A stretch of 64,000 nt of DNA from Proteles cristata cristata (GCA_017311185.1 JAESUZ010000341.1:62001-126000); one strand, 5' to 3'; counted from the stretch's first letter, positions 11,641 to 26,253 are shown. Numbers and translations: made by a program. The notes: generated by a model not told the origin, from the sequence alone.

Positions 11641-12098
11641 TTTAGGTTGCTTCAAACATTTTGTAGTGATAAACAATACTGTAAAAAATAACTTTTGGCA
11701 TATATATTTCCACAGTTTTGGAGGTGTATATTTGCAGTAGATTCCTAGAAATGAGAGTGCCGGGTCAACAGGTCAGAGCATATGCATTCCGGTTAGGTGC
11801 AGCCAAATTCCTCTTCCGAAAGGCTGTAACGAGTATGCATTCCCACCAGCAATATGTGAGAACACCTTTTCCCTCACAACCTTGCCAACCAGGTATGTTC
11901 CCATAATTTTCCATATTCTCTAGTCTGATTGGTAAAAAGTGGTATTTTGATGGTGTAAATTTGCATCTTTAATTATGAGTGAGACTAACCATCTCTTCAT
12001 GTGTTTCAGAACACACACATGCATGCAACATACACACAATGAATCATCTATTCAAGTCTTTCCTTCATTTTCTATTGGGTTTTCCATTCTTCAATCTA
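11641..12098 (-). mobile_element. Old LINE-1 (L1M-type) 3' region
   Basis: 'ACATTTAGGTTGCTTC' and 'GCATTCCCACCAGCAATATG' are antisense L1M 3'-end hallmarks. Confidence 0.65.
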
Positions 12099-12116
12099 CA
12101 AGTTCTTTATACATTA

Positions 12117-12214
12117 GTGGGGCATCCAGAGGCTTAGTCAGTAAAGCATGTGACTTTTGGTCTCAGGGTTTTAAGTTTGAACTAATATGGGTGTTGAGAT
12201 TAATTACAAATAAA
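12117..12214 (+). repeat. CAN-SINE, old and truncated
   Basis: Head only. With the next copy it is flanked by AGTTCTTTATACATTAG and AGTTCTTTATATATTAG. Confidence 0.8.
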
Positions 12215-12215
12215 A

Positions 12216-12418
12216 TCTTGGAGTGCCTGGGTGGCTTAGTTGGGTAAGCATCTGACTTCAGCTCAGGTCATGATCTCCCGGTTTGTGGGTCTGAGCCCCA
12301 CATTGGGTTCTGTGTTGGTTGTGCAGAGCCTGCTTGGGAATCTCTCCTCACCCCCACTCCTTCCCCTTCCCCACTTGCATTCTCTCTCAAAATAAATGAA
12401 CGAACTTAAAAGAAAAAG
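12216..12418 (+). repeat. CAN-SINE
   Basis: Inserted in the tail of the preceding old SINE. Confidence 0.9.
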
Positions 12419-12620
12419 GAGTTCTTTATATATTAGTTAAGTCCTTTATCTGTGATATATGTTGCAAATATGTTCTTCCAATTCACCAGTTGTGTTCTGT
12501 CTGCGGTGTTTTGGCAATCTAACAAGAATTCTTGAGGTCCAACGATGTCTGGTCTCTGCAAACCTTTTCAAATAGCAGTCTGCTTTTCTAAGAGGTCCAC
12601 AGCATTCATTCAGATTTTCT

Positions 12621-12816
12621 TTAAAAAAATTTTTTTAAAGTTTATTTTTGAAAGAGAGAGAGCATGAGCAGAGAGAGACAGAGAGAGAATCTGAAGCAGA
12701 CTCCAAGCTCTAAGCTGTCAGCACAGAGCACAACACGAGGCTTAAATCCACAAACCGTGAGATCATGACCTGAGCCGAAGTCGGAAGCCTAACCAGCTGA
12801 GCCACCCAGGCACCCC
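12621..12816 (-). repeat. CAN-SINE
   Basis: Minus-strand copy. Confidence 0.92.
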
Positions 12817-12819
12817 AAC

Positions 12820-13803
12820 AGTTCTCCAAATCCTTGAAGGCTTCTCTTGATTCTTCTTTGATAGGACATACCTAAGCAACTGGCTTCCAATGGTGTATTT
12901 TCAGGTTTTCTCGTTAGTGTGAACTCTTTATCATGAATGAATTCCTGGTTTCTATACTCATCCTATACATGAGACACTGACACCAGGCTCAGCATTGGGA
13001 TGAGGAGCTAGGACCCCACTCTGGCCATTGAAGCCAACACTGATACATTCTTCCCTTTCCCTCTGCCCTCCCTAATCCCAGAGGCATCCTGAGCTCATCT
13101 GAGTGCTGGGGGAAGAGGGGACTGTGAATATGATACTCTAGCTACAGGCTAACTAGCACACAGTGTAGACAACACATTTCTGTTAATGTGCTAAATTAAG
13201 AGGAAACTGGCTTTTCTGGATGGCCATCCCACAAAGTCAATACTAATGAACTAGCTTTGTGTCTCTAAATATACTTCTGCTTTTTTTTTTCCCTTCCCCA
13301 TTTGTGACGCTCACTTTCTGGAACAAAGTAGAAAATCTTATATCTATTAAATTTCATTTTGGTTTATATAATTCAAAACAGTATTTATTTCTGGTGGAGC
13401 TGGGAGGGAGGAAGGACAGCAACCTTCTAGTTCTTAGATTGGAAGGCATATATGTGTACCTATTTTTATTTTATACCAGATATTAGATGAAATTTTAGAT
13501 AAACTACAAAAAATGTTTACCTTATTAGACTGAGCCCACCAGATCAAGAAACTTTTAGATCCTGAATCTGTTACCTCACTTCTATTTTTTTTTTTTCACT
13601 TCTATTTTTAATGTTAGGTCATCACAGCATAAAATCTGACCTTACTTAATTAATGCTAACTGAAAACATTAATCTATTCCTAACTATGGTCAATATATGA
13701 AGCCTACTAACAACAATCAATTGCCCTGTAACCTGTGTAAAGAAATGACATATTTATAAGGTGAGAAATGGAGCCTAACACAGAAAGCCCAAAGAATATG
13801 AAT
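12820..13803. other. No gene seen
   Basis: Non-repetitive PRR14L intronic sequence. Confidence 0.5.
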
Positions 13804-13809
13804 TTATTT

Positions 13810-14040
13810 GTGGGTCTACAACAGGGGCTGGGAAACTATAGCCCATGGGCCAGCACCTGCGCTCATAAAAAAGGTTTACTGAAATACAGCCACACTCTCA
13901 TTTTTGTATTGTCTACGTCTGCTTTCATGACACAAGTGCAGAGTTGAGTAGTTTTGACAGAGACCTTATGCCTTGCAAAGTCTAAAATATTTACTATATG
14001 GCCTTGTACAGGAAAAAAAGTTTGCTGAATCCTGGTCTAA
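13810..14040. mobile_element. Old hAT-type DNA transposon (nonautonomous)
   Basis: 'CAGGGGCTGGGAAACTATAG' at the left and 'TTTGCTGAATCCTGG' at the right form imperfect terminal inverted repeats of the common mammalian CAGGGGTCGGCAAACT element. Exact subfamily not resolved. Confidence 0.65.
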
Positions 14041-15375
<1,335 letters not shown>

Positions 15376-15640
15376 CTGACACAAATCAAAGGAAGGGGTA
15401 AAAGTTTAAAACCTTGCAGGGTAGAAAAAAGCTGTTTCAGCTAAAACTCGCTAAAATAAGGACAAAAAAATTCTACCTCAAATGCTGGCAACATCTGACA
15501 CCAAAACATCTTCCTCAAAGACTGTGAGTTAGTGGAAAAATAAATGCCTTAAATCTTTAATAGACATCTGCCTAATCTCAATTCAAATACTGCCTTATAA
15601 ACAATTCTCAATTTAAATCCGGAGGGCCAGCAGATGTAGA
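15376..15640. other. PRR14L intron 1, no feature seen
   Basis: Intronic sequence upstream of the coding exon on the minus strand. Confidence 0.5.
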
Positions 15641-15825
15641 TGAGAAGGAGACATGTCTTAAGCGTCCAAGGACAGACCTCAGGTAAAGAAGATAAAGATG
15701 ATTTTCTACTTGTTTTCAGGGCGTGAACCTTGCCGGCTTTGTTCATTGCTATATCCTCACTGCCTAGAAGAGGTGCCTGGCGCATATAAGGTACTCAGTA
15801 AATATTTGCTGAATGAACATATACT
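15641..15825 (+). mobile_element. L2 3' end
   Basis: 'TGTTCATTGCTATATCCTCA' through 'CTCAGTAAATATTTGCTGAA' matches the L2 tail. Confidence 0.75.
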
Positions 15826-16738
15826 GAGAGATTCTGAGGAATTTTTTTAAACTGACTTTTCCTCAAAAGAGTTCTCTATGAAAGACAGCAGAATTCCAAT
15901 CCTTTACTGCTTACCAAACTTGAGCTGATCTATCCAAGCTGGCACAAGACACCACTGAACCAGTTTAGAAGAATCCTCTGTGACTTTTATTCAGCATCTT
16001 GAGATTTTCTATGTGCCTTCACAAACACCATTTAGATTTTCCCAACCCTGCGAGCAAAGTTAAGCAGCTATCACCATCCCGTTACAGAGCCTAACATCAT
16101 ACTTAAGAGGTAAAAGTGACCTGCCTGAAATATTATAGGATTACCTGAGGAAAGGGGGTGGGGAGATACTCAAGATACTTCCATGGTTTGGGGAATGTTT
16201 CACTGCTTGCACTGGGTAGTGGAAACATGGGATATTTGCTAAAATATGTGTATTTGTGTAGTTCATAAACCTACATTATTAAGGTTGTCAACACACGCAT
16301 GCAGAGCTAAGGAATGGTACACTTAGAACCATGGTTTCCTGGCTGGTAACTTTTCAATTTAGGTTACCAAATGTGTGCAATTTCCACAACAAGACCCACT
16401 TTGACCCAAACGAGGTGGAAACTGGTTTAACCAAGTAAGATACTACATGCTTTCATTTTTTTTTTCATGCTTTCATTTCTAATGTTAACAAAAGGAGAGA
16501 AAAGGAGAGAAATTTCTGGCAAGAGTTCCTAACAAGGATCCATCTGAGGTACTGGTGGCAAATCTCTTTGGCCAAAAGGCACATAGGAAATGATATTTCA
16601 GAAAGCCAGCAGATTTCTACTCCTACCACTTTCTACCATCCACCTTTTCCCAAAATAAACATATTACATACAAGCAAAATCCACTGTTGGCTACCAAACA
16701 GTTTTGAATACTGAATTGTCTCACCTTTTCTCCACTGA
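15826..16738. other. PRR14L intron 1, no gene seen
   Basis: Contains a MIR-like segment near 15975-16130; the rest is not recognised. Confidence 0.45.
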
Positions 16739-16754
16739 CCACATTTAGATTTCT

Positions 16755-16985
16755 TTTTTTTTTTTAATTTTTTAATGTTTTTTATTTATTTCCAGGAGAG
16801 AGAGAGAGAGACAGCGTGAGCAGGGGAGGGTCAGAGAGAGAGGGAGACACAGACTCTGAAACAGGCTCCAGGCACTGAGCTGGCAGTCAGCACAGAGCCC
16901 GACGCGGGGCTTGAACCCACGAACCGTGAGATCATGACCTAAGCAAAAGTCGGACACTTAACCGACTAAGCCACCCAGGCGCCCC
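16755..16985 (-). repeat. CAN-SINE, young subfamily
   Basis: Flanked by ACCACATTTAGATTTCT. Confidence 0.95.
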
Positions 16986-17003
16986 TACCACATTTAGATT
17001 TCT

Positions 17004-18029
17004 GAGGAGGGATTCCCCTATACACCATGTAAATCTTTACAACTCGGTTTCCTCTTACCCTGTCTCTAACTCCTGTCCTGATTTTCTGGGAGAGCCTAAA
17101 CATGTCGCTTACACAAAAGGGACCTGTTGTCCCTCCAGGCCAAGAAGCACCTACCTGGTTCTTGAATATTCCTGGATATACAATCTTTCCTCCTCCCACC
17201 CTCTGACCCACGCTTTCAAGACTGAAATTGGGGGCTCAGGTAGGGCAGATGATAGGTCCCTTCATTTTGGACCATTCTGTCTTTCCTGGTTTTCCAACCT
17301 GTGGCCAATCGTTTACTTACATTCCTATGCTTTCATCCACTGGGTGTCCTTAACGTTTTGAAGGAATCCTCTCCGAAAGTAAAAGTAGACAACACTATAC
17401 AACTAACTTATATACTAGAAATTATAGGAAATCAGACTGCTGGTCTACTAAGTTTAGATAACACAGGAAGGCTGATGAAAAAACTTGAATCCCAAAAAGC
17501 AGCAAAGAGAGAAAAACTGTTGTGTCCAGAGTATGGTGAGAATCAAATGAGACTCTCATAAATGGTCTGACAAAAACAAATAATTTTTGGGGCTACAATC
17601 TTCCCCTTTCTCCTCTAGCTCCTGGATATTTCTAGGGGCACTTTAGATTTTAGTGTGTGCATTAGGGGTCAACAGCTAAAGCAGAATTGCTATTTGATGT
17701 TAAAAAAAAAAGAGAGGAGGTGCTCAATTTTCATTTGGCTCAGTTTCCCTTTCCCAACAACAACCACTCCAGTTTTTGATTGCCACAACACATACAGACC
17801 AGAAGAATAACTGCAGGAAAGGATATTGTAAAAGAGCAGGTTTGTTGGTGGAGATGGACTCCATAAGTCTCTCTGCCACCACGTGCTCAAGAGCTCCCTT
17901 CCCTTACCCGCCACTGAGGTGTGAGTGTTCTCAGAAGTTTAATCCTTGACACACCTCCCATTCCAGGATTCACTTTTTTGATGACCTCACCTTTTCTTGC
18001 AGCCTTTCTGCTATGTCAATGACTCAAAA
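17004..18029. other. PRR14L intron 1, no gene seen
   Basis: Non-repetitive; open frame 17301-17561 is not recognised and lacks coding features. Confidence 0.5.
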
Positions 18030-18560
18030 CTATCACTTTAAGTACAGGTGACCACATGACCCAACAATTCCACTCCTAGGTATACATGCAAAAAAAAGTC
18101 CACATAAAAACTAGCACAGAAATGTTCATAGCAGCACTATTCACAACAGTCAAAAAGTAGAAACAGCTTTCATGTCCATCAACTAATGAATGGATAAACG
18201 AAATGTGGTGTATCTGTAGAAATGGATATTACTCAGCTGTAAAAAGAAATGAAGTTCTGACCTGTGATTCAACATGGATGAACTTAGAAAACATTACAAG
18301 TAAAAGCCAGTTACAAAGGGCCATACAAGATTCCATATATACGAAATGTCCAGAGTAGACAAAGTAAATTGCTTAGTGAGAGTTGAAAAAACTGGGAGTA
18401 ATTGTTAATAGAATTTCTTTCAGGGGCAATAAAAATGTTCTGAAATTGACTGTAGTGGTGGTTACACACCTTTGTGACTAAGCCAAACACTACTAAATTG
18501 TACAATTTAAGTTGGTGAATTGTATGATATGCAAATTACATCTGAAAGCTAATTTAAAAC
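18030..18560 (+). mobile_element. Old LINE-1 (L1M-type) 3' end
   Basis: 'CACATGACCCAACAATTCCA' through 'GTACAATTTAAGTTGGTGAA' is the classic end of old L1 ORF2 plus 3' UTR. Confidence 0.85.
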
Positions 18561-18645
18561 AAAAAAATAAAAACACCTGTCCCTCTACCCCATCATTTCT
18601 CAAATTCCTAACCTATGTTTTATTTATAAGGATAGCACCCCTCTA

Positions 18646-18862
18646 GGGGTGCCTAGGTGGCTTAGTGAGTTAAGCATCCAACTTCAGCTCAGGTCATGAT
18701 TTCAGTTTGTAAGTCTGAGCCCTGTGTTGAGCTCTGTTCTATCAGTACAAAGCCTGGAGCCCACTTCGAATTATGTCTTCCTTTCTTTCTGCGCCTCCCC
18801 AAACTGCTCACACTGTGTCTCTCTCTCTCAAAAATATACATTAAAAAAAAAAAAAAAAAAAA
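18646..18862 (+). repeat. CAN-SINE
   Basis: Flanked by GATAGCACCCCTC and GATGGCACCCCTC. Confidence 0.93.
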
Positions 18863-18875
18863 GATGGCACCCCTC

Positions 18876-20060
18876 CCAAACTTAACATGTCCAAGATAGA
18901 ACCCATTCAACCCAATGAATAACTGAGTCTTACTATACACAATCAGCTAGGAAAAACAAAGATGAGTAAGATGGTCTCAGTAAACTTACATGCTTATTTT
19001 TTTTACACCATTGCCTCTCATTAATAACACCCCCACTACCCTAGAGCTCAGACTTGAACCACCAGACACAACTAAATCTGATCTTCCATTTGTTGTTCAA
19101 TTAGCACTTGGAGCCCACAGACTCCACTCTTACAGTGTCTGACAAATACCACTCCTTTCCATCCCCATGGTCCTAATTCAAGATTTGTTCTAAACACAGG
19201 ATGATGCACAAATACACGCTTACTAATAAACAGTGTATCATGAAGAAGCAATATTAATAATCACATATAACGCTCCAAAATAGTCTTCAAGGAAAACAAT
19301 GCTGTTATGCTTCCTATGCATGCATTTATGCTCTAAACTGGCATTGGCTAAAAGAGAACTTAAAGCTTTGGTTCTCCCCCACACCCCCCCAAAAAAACCT
19401 TCCAATTTACAAAAACCAAACACCACAATGCCATCATCACTTGAAACTTCTGTTTGGTAGAGATATTATTCTAAAATTTTTCAACCTGTAAAACAACTAA
19501 GCACATTCACTGTTGTTTTACAGGCATTTACAGACTTTCTCTCCTTTTCTCCTAGGCCTATCCTGGGTCCTTGAGTTTATAAGCAGTATGTGTAGTTGAG
19601 ACACCCAGAAAAGGTGAGTACCTCAGCTGGAACTCTCAGTGTTGAAATAATATTTAGATGCAAGCTTAGAGTAGCAGATTAAAATTATTCTCAGCTCACT
19701 AGCTTGCATCACCAAACTCTCATTCTAGCCATTTAACAAAATACTGGTAAGGTCACAAGCCTGCAGAAACAGAAGAACATATTTTAAGAAGGCATTCAAG
19801 TTCTTTAAAACTAAATTTCTAATTACATTGGAATAATTAAAATTAAATGGTGTAGAAAATGAACTTACATAGAAAGTTGCCTAGGATAGTTTATCAAACT
19901 AAACATTAGAGCTCTCTTATTTTGATAAAATATGCACATAGGAAAACTGGAAGAATATATATAATCCAAATGTTAACAGTATCACCCTGGGTGAGGAGAT
20001 CACAACTGACTTAAATGTTGCTACTTTTTTTTTTTCTACAGTAAATTAAAAAAAAAATTT
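18876..20060. other. PRR14L intron 1, no gene seen
   Basis: AT-rich non-repetitive sequence. Confidence 0.5.
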
Positions 20061-20061
20061 A

Positions 20062-20275
20062 GGGGTACCTAGGTGGCTCAGTTGGTTAACCGTCCGACTT
20101 AGGCCCAGGTCATGAGCTCACCATTCCTGGTTTGAGCCCTCAGGGGTACTCCGTGGTGACAGCCTGGAGCCTGCTTCAAATCCTTTGTCACCTTCTCTCT
20201 CTGCCCCTCCCCTGCTTGTACTTTCTCTTAAAAAAATTTTTTTAAATAAATAAAAACAAACACTAAATTTTTTTT
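20062..20275 (+). repeat. CAN-SINE, diverged
   Basis: Head and body clear. Confidence 0.88.
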
Positions 20276-20785
20276 TAAAATTTTAAACATTATTTCCCAA
20301 GATCCAAATAGGAATAAAAAATAACTGTAAATGTATTATCCCTTTATATTTCCAAACCTCAGCTCTCTGCCTCAACCGTAAAAGTTTTTATGTTAAAGCG
20401 TTAAGTATACTTGAAGTAAAAGGAAACACTGAGCTAACACAGGCTTGTAAAATGAAGGCAGGGATTTATAGCTTAATCCTTACTAATGATTTATAATCAA
20501 CCTACTGGGTGAGGACATTAGATAATTATCCAGTTTGAGGTATAAACAAAAAACAAACCACAGATTCACAAACAACGCTTGCCAGCTGCTACTGGCTTGT
20601 CATCTTTACTGTGACACAAATGAGAATTAGATTGTTTAAAGAAATAGACTTATCCTTGAAAAAAGACCAATAATTATAAGGGGTATGCAGTAAAGTTATC
20701 CTACTAAAAGAAGAAATTCTTTTGTTTTTAAATTGAGAAAAATCATCTCAAAACCTTTCTATGTCAAATACAATAGCAAAGCCGG
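20276..20785. other. PRR14L intron 1, no gene seen
   Basis: AT-rich sequence, nothing recognised. Confidence 0.5.
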
Positions 20786-20920
20786 GAAGCAGCCTGGTTG
20801 CTGGTCTCCAAATTGGGAGACCTGGGTCTCTATCCTGCTGGCTGCACGACTGTGAATGTATCACTTAACTCTCCAGGGCTTGTTTTTCACATGTAAAACG
20901 GAACAAGTTAAACAAAATAA
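20786..20920 (+). repeat. MIR
   Basis: 'GGGAGACCTGGGTCTCTATC' through 'TTAACTCTCCAGGGCTTG' matches MIR. Confidence 0.7.
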
Positions 20921-22315
20921 CCCCATAAAAACCCCATGAGTCTAAATGACAACTTTCCTATTTCATCGATCTATAGATACCAACAATGGTGGTAGATTTC
21001 TGACTAAGCCCCGCTGCATGTACTCAGGGTATAAGAGGTAATTTAAAAACACTTTACACGCAAAAAAAGATGGAACACTTTTTCTTCTTTAGTGGCAGCA
21101 GCACTGTTAATAAATAACAAAAACATGAAAAAAAAGAAAATAAACTACCAATGAAAAAGATTAGCCCTGCAGCTCTCAATCTGATTAGAATACATTTTGT
21201 ATTCTAACACCTGACAAAGTGGTCCTTCCTCTTTAGTAGTTCAAACATTCCCTAATACAAAAGTTTTGGGAGCACAAAGTTTACAGTAATAAGTAAAATG
21301 TAAAAAAAAAAAAAAAAAAAGAATCAAACAAAGAAAACAGCCGAACAGAAGACCATGTGCCCAACAATCCCAGATCTGAAGGTCTCCCCTCCCTTTAATT
21401 CCAATGTAAAAGAGCTGCTCAAAACGAAGAATAGTAACACTGGGCACTGCCACACTCGTGTCAAGGGACAATACTCACAATATCGATCAGTCCCTCAGAA
21501 GTTCACAACACTCCTTTCACCTTGAGAAAGGGGCTTTCTTTTCCAAGATTCGGACACTGTAGCCAATGCCTCCATGAGGGCATTCGGAGAAGGGGCCTCT
21601 TCTTGAGGGACAGAGAAAGAAGAATCTTTTAACGAGATCTCTAGACAAACAGAAAGTGGGGTAGGGAAATCTATATACTAACAGGGCCGAGCTCTACAAC
21701 ATGGAGTGTGCAGGAAATCTCAAAAGCATCAAGCACTGTTTCCTTTTTCCTTCCTTTATTAGCATGCAGAAAAAGGATCCCTCCATGGGGGAGTAAAGAG
21801 GGAAAATGCTCCTGATTTCTGACAAAGACTTTCTGCATAAAAAAATTTCATTTCTTTTTCAGAGGAAGAGGAGAAGGAAACCATCTGTGCCACTCTAAAT
21901 ACACTGCATGAAAGAGTTCTCTCAAAGAGTCTTATTTTTCTTGGGAGAGCAAGAGAAAAGAAGTTGGACTCTCCCTCTTTGAGGAGGGGGAGGTGTACAG
22001 ATAGCAGTAAGCTTTTTAATCACTACAGCAGGTAGGGGGAGTGGGAGATGACTTTGCTAACCAGTCAGGAAGAAGTGATAGCTTCTGTGGACAAAGGGAA
22101 GGCTGGCTTTTGGTATCAGTTCTCTCTCCCTCTTGGAGTACAGACCTGTTTCCAAAAACAAAGTCTTTTCTCCTGATTATTCTGAGACCCTCTTTGTTAC
22201 TTTGGGGGGCATGGAAGGATTTAAAGGGAGAAATGCCTCTTTCTCCACTCCAGGGTGGAGATGGTAGTAGGCATACATGGAAATATCTGAGTCTCTATAG
22301 AAGATATTAGTTTTC
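20921..22315. other. PRR14L intron 1, no gene seen
   Basis: A20 tract at 21302. The 21480-22310 stretch is non-repetitive and purine/pyrimidine skewed; open frame 22041-22310 not recognised. Confidence 0.5.
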
Positions 22316-22319
22316 TGTA

Positions 22320-22515
22320 GTAAGAGTAATAGCAACAATTTACCAAAAGCTTACAATGTACTAAACACTTACACAAATTCTCCCTTAGCCCTCAAGACAA
22401 TGCTCTACAAAGAGGACCCAAATTTGAATGAGGCTAACTGAGACTACGAAATGTTAAACAATTAGCCAAGGTCACAAAGATGGGGACAGACTAACTACCA
22501 CCACATTCCAGACGC
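22320..22515 (+). repeat. MIR-like element
   Basis: 'CTTACAATGTACTAAACACT' ... 'AGCCAAGGTCACAAAG' ... 'CCATGCTCTTAAC' follows the MIR order. Confidence 0.65.
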
Positions 22516-22849
22516 CATGCTCTTAACTGTGCAAGGGAAAGCTCACTGCACACCAAGAGACTTGAGGGAAGAGTCTTGTGGACATTACTGGGGGAAAGGG
22601 GAAAGACTAATTTCTAATACCATAAAGTAAACTCAGGGTCTTCATCTTTATATCTAGGAGTAGAGGTGAAAAATAAAAGGTAAGTCTCTCTTTTACAGGG
22701 AAAGAAGAACTCCCCCCCACCACCACCACTTTTAGGCAACTTGAGTCTCCCTCTTCACCTGGGGAGCGCTGACCAAATCGGGGGAAAGGCCTTGTTCGGG
22801 GTTACATACTACCCTTCCTCATAAAAATAAGTTTAGAATCGCGCTCTTG

Positions 22850-23560
22850 AACCCCGGGAGCGGGTCTCGCGCCGCTGACAAACGCACAGGAGCTGGGTAA
22901 GAGCGTACGCCCACGACTAGGGGCGTCGCCCTCCTCGAGAAGTTGGGGGTCCCCCGCCGTATCGAGGTTGAAGAGGAGTATCTCTCCCCCGTCGGAGCCA
23001 TGACTCGGAGAAGCCGTTTCCCCCTCGCGACGCGGGGCCTGGTCTCCTCCCTCTCCCCGGCTCGTTCCGCCGCCCGCAGAGCAGCCTCAGTTCCCTTCAG
23101 CGCCCCAAGAGGGAGGGGAGCCCGGGCTCCCCATCAGCCTGCAACACCCGGCGGAGGGGCCCCTCAGGGTCGTGTGGGGCGGGGCGGCTACGCCCGTAAG
23201 CCTTTCCGCCCCCAGCCTCTTACCCTGAGGCCTGCTCCGCGGCCCGCTCTCGCCCCGCCAGCCCGGCCTTTGCAGCTGCAGCCCGGTCGCCGCCAAAGCT
23301 ACCTGAGCCTACCGAGCCGAGAGAGCCCGGGGCCACTCCAGCCGCCGCCGCCTTTTCGTCTCTATGGTCTTCTTCCTCCTCGCCCCCTCCCACCCCGCAC
23401 TTCCTCATCCGGGGCCCGAGCCAGCCATGCGGGCTCATCCAAGTCCCGCCCCCGCACGGCGCGCGCGCAATCCTAGGGGCGGCTCTTCCCGCGTCAGGCC
23501 TCCGGCCCCGGCCGGGCCCCAGCCGCCCTTTGCCCCGCCCCTACGGCCGCGATTCTTAAA
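22850..23560 (-). promoter_or_regulatory. PRR14L: CpG island promoter and noncoding exon 1 of PRR14L
   Basis: A strongly GC- and CpG-rich block with GGGGCGGGGC-type boxes and no clear TATA box. On the minus strand a good donor, CTCAGG|GTAAGAGG, ends a candidate untranslated exon at 23224; a weaker CAG|GTAGCT lies about 80 bp further upstream. Long open frames here on both strands are a product of high GC content. The minus-strand assignment comes from the PRR14L coding exon 7.5 kb to the left. Confidence 0.75.
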
Positions 23561-24008
23561 GGGGAAAGATCCTTTTTGCCCGGCTCCTACTGATCCCCAG
23601 AGCCCATTGTCTGCACTGCTACTACCCTCTTCAGTATTTTCCTGGCCTGAATGGCTGCAATTCTAGGTGCCCATCTCTGGAAGCCCAGGAGATCCTTTGA
23701 TAACTTGAATTAGTGTTTTAGGTCATGTCACTCCCCTGCTCCTTTGAATCACACTGACCAGTAGGCCTAAATGGCACTTCTGCCTCCAGCCCTGTATGGT
23801 ATCTTGTTTTCATTTCTTCAAGGCTTTAACGCTGTCTGATTTGCCACGTTGCATCCGTTTATTGATTCATTTCATCATCTGTCCCTTCCCAGGCTTGTTC
23901 ATCATTCTGTGGTCAGTACCTAGCACCGTTTCTGGCACAAGCATTCAACAAACATTTGAAGGAAGGAAAAGAAGGTTTATTAAAAGAATTAAGGAGGTTC
24001 AGAGAATT
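23561..24008 (+). mobile_element. Inter-promoter sequence with L2 remnant
   Basis: About 23720-23965 resembles an L2 3' end ('GTACCTAGCACCGTTTCTGG' then 'ATTCAACAAACATTTGAAGG'). Confidence 0.6.
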
Positions 24009-24232
24009 GGGTGCCTGGGTGGCTCAGTCAGTTAAGTGACTCTTGATTTCAATTCAGGTCAGGATCTCCTGGTTTGTCAGATGGAGCTTCACACCCCTCC
24101 CTGGCACTTCTCTCTGCTACTAGAGCAAGGAGCCTGCGTGGGATTTTCTCTCCCTTTATCTCCCATCCAGTGTTAATGTGGGTGCACATACACACTCCCT
24201 CTCTCAAAAATAAGTAAATAAACTTAAAAAAG
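24009..24232 (+). repeat. CAN-SINE
   Basis: TTCAGAGA on both sides. Confidence 0.9.
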
Positions 24233-24599
24233 GAAGTTTCAGAGAGTGGGATCAAATTTTTGTTTCACACAGCCTTGTGTTAAACATAGAGATATGTTGT
24301 TTTGGGGCTTTATCAACTGGGCTGAGTAGAGAGCTAGAGGTTTGGAGGTTTGAGAGAGATTTTAATTCTCTCTTCTTTGATTAGGGTATCTTTTGAGCTA
24401 GTCAACATTTTTGCCAAGATAGTGGTTTTCCCACCTTTGGTTAGAGCTGGAGATATATAAATCCAAATACCAACCCTACTGTTTTACAGCCTGTGAATCC
24501 ATATATCATCCCATATATGTGTACAATTAACACATAGGCTACTACAGATGCTATTGGGATGATTTAATAAGACATTTTGTTTAAGACGTTTCTTTCTTT

Positions 24600-24792
24600 T
24601 TAATGTTTTATTTAGTTATTTTTTGAGAGAGAGACAGACAGCGTAAGCAGGGAAGGGTCAGAGAGCGAGGGAGACACAGAATCAGAAGCAGGCTCCAGGC
24701 TCTGAGTTAGCTCAGCACAGAGCCTGACGCGGGGCTGGATCATGACCTGAGCCAAAGTCAGATGCTTAACTGACTGAGCCACCCAGGCACCG
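24600..24792 (-). repeat. CAN-SINE
   Basis: Minus-strand copy missing part of the B-box region. Confidence 0.9.
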
Positions 24793-24968
24793 CTCTTAAG
24801 GACATTTCTAAATTTACAGTATCTACATCCTCCAGTACTTTCTCAGGCAACTACCTGCCTATAGAAGAGGATCTGAGAAACCCAGTATTACTATTTTGTC
24901 TTTTTGCCTCAGGCTGTAACATGACTGCATAGCACCATTTTTGAGCACATTTTAAAATGTGATATTTT

Positions 24969-25192
24969 GGGGGCGCCTAGGTGGCTAGGTCGGTTAAGCG
25001 TCTGACTTTCGCTTAGGTCATGATCTCGCGGTTCGTGGGTTCGAGCCCCGCGTCGGGCTCTGTGCTGACTGCTAGCTCAGAGCCTGGAGCCTGTTCAAGT
25101 CTGTGACTCCCTCTCTCTCTGACCCTCCCCTGCTCACGCTGTCTCTCTCTATCTCCTAGAAATAAACAAAAATATAAAAAAAAAATAAAATA
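24969..25192 (+). repeat. CAN-SINE, young subfamily
   Basis: Flanked by AAAATGTGATATTTTG. Confidence 0.95.
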
Positions 25193-25497
25193 AAATGTGA
25201 TATTTTGTTAATAGCGGATTTTTGTATTATTTATTTAAAATATTATAGTACATTTTATTTATTTTGCTCCCTGGTTGTTGTTTTTTTTTTGACACTTCCT
25301 TAACATCTTGTGCCCTAAGGGAAGTGTCTCACTAGCCTTACCCACCTCACCCTACTGCTAACCCTACTTCTAGCTCAGTATTAGGCACAAAGAGGTTCAA
25401 AAGAAACATACGTATCATGCAACCCTCTAAAAGTCCAGGAAAGCCAGTTTCCTAATGAATTCCATGCTTTTGGTTAGTCAGTAATACTCTACACTTG

Positions 25498-25702
25498 GGA
25501 TGCTTGGGTGGCTCAGTCAGGTAGGTGTCTGACTGCAGCTCAGGTAGTGATCGCTCCAAGCCCTGCATTCGGCTCTGTGCTGACAGTTCAAAGCCTGGAG
25601 CCTGCTTGGGAATTCTGAGTCCTCTTCCCTCTCTGCCCCTCCCCTACTAGTGTTCTGTCTCTCACCCCCCAAGAAACCCCCCCAAAATTTTTTTAAATAT
25701 AA
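25498..25702 (+). repeat. CAN-SINE, diverged
   Basis: Duplication approximately AATACTCTAC / AATGCTCTAC. Confidence 0.88.
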
Positions 25703-26011
25703 TGCTCTACGTTTATATATAGCATTTTAAATTCTTTTAATTTCAAAGGCCTAATGTAACATGTCCCTCATTTCATTTGGCCCTCAAACACCTTGTGAAC
25801 AAGGAAATACATGCACTTTTTATTCCCATCCGACAACGGAGAAAATTGAGAAAATAAAAGGATCTGGTGCAAAGCCACGCGGCCAAAAACAGGTTATTGT
25901 GTAGCTGGTTGTAGCACAGTGATCTTAGAACCAAGGATCTCCTGCCTAGATCCCTAGTCCGGGAGCTACTGCTCCAGCCTTCCCTAACCTTGACCAGACT
26001 TTGACAGTTTT

Positions 26012-26228
26012 TATTTTTTTTAGTATTTTTAATTTTTTAATGTTTATTTGTTTTGAAAGAGAGAGAGTGCCAGGAGGGTAGGGGCATAGAGAGGGGGACA
26101 CAGAATCTGAAGCAGGCTTCACTCTCACAGCTAACATACAGCCCAATGCCAGCTCAAACTCAGGAACTGCGAGATCATGACCGGAGCCAAAGTCAGCCGC
26201 TTAACACACTGAGCCACCCAGGTGCCCC
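26012..26228 (-). repeat. CAN-SINE
   Basis: CAGTTTTTA on both sides. Confidence 0.92.
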
Positions 26229-26253
26229 AGTTTTTAAAAAGGTCAAAACGTGT

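Noticed and set aside
22943..23476. 177-codon proline/arginine-rich open frame
   Set aside because: It lies in the PRR14L CpG island, where high GC content removes stops on all frames. The promoter and untranslated exon explain the sequence.
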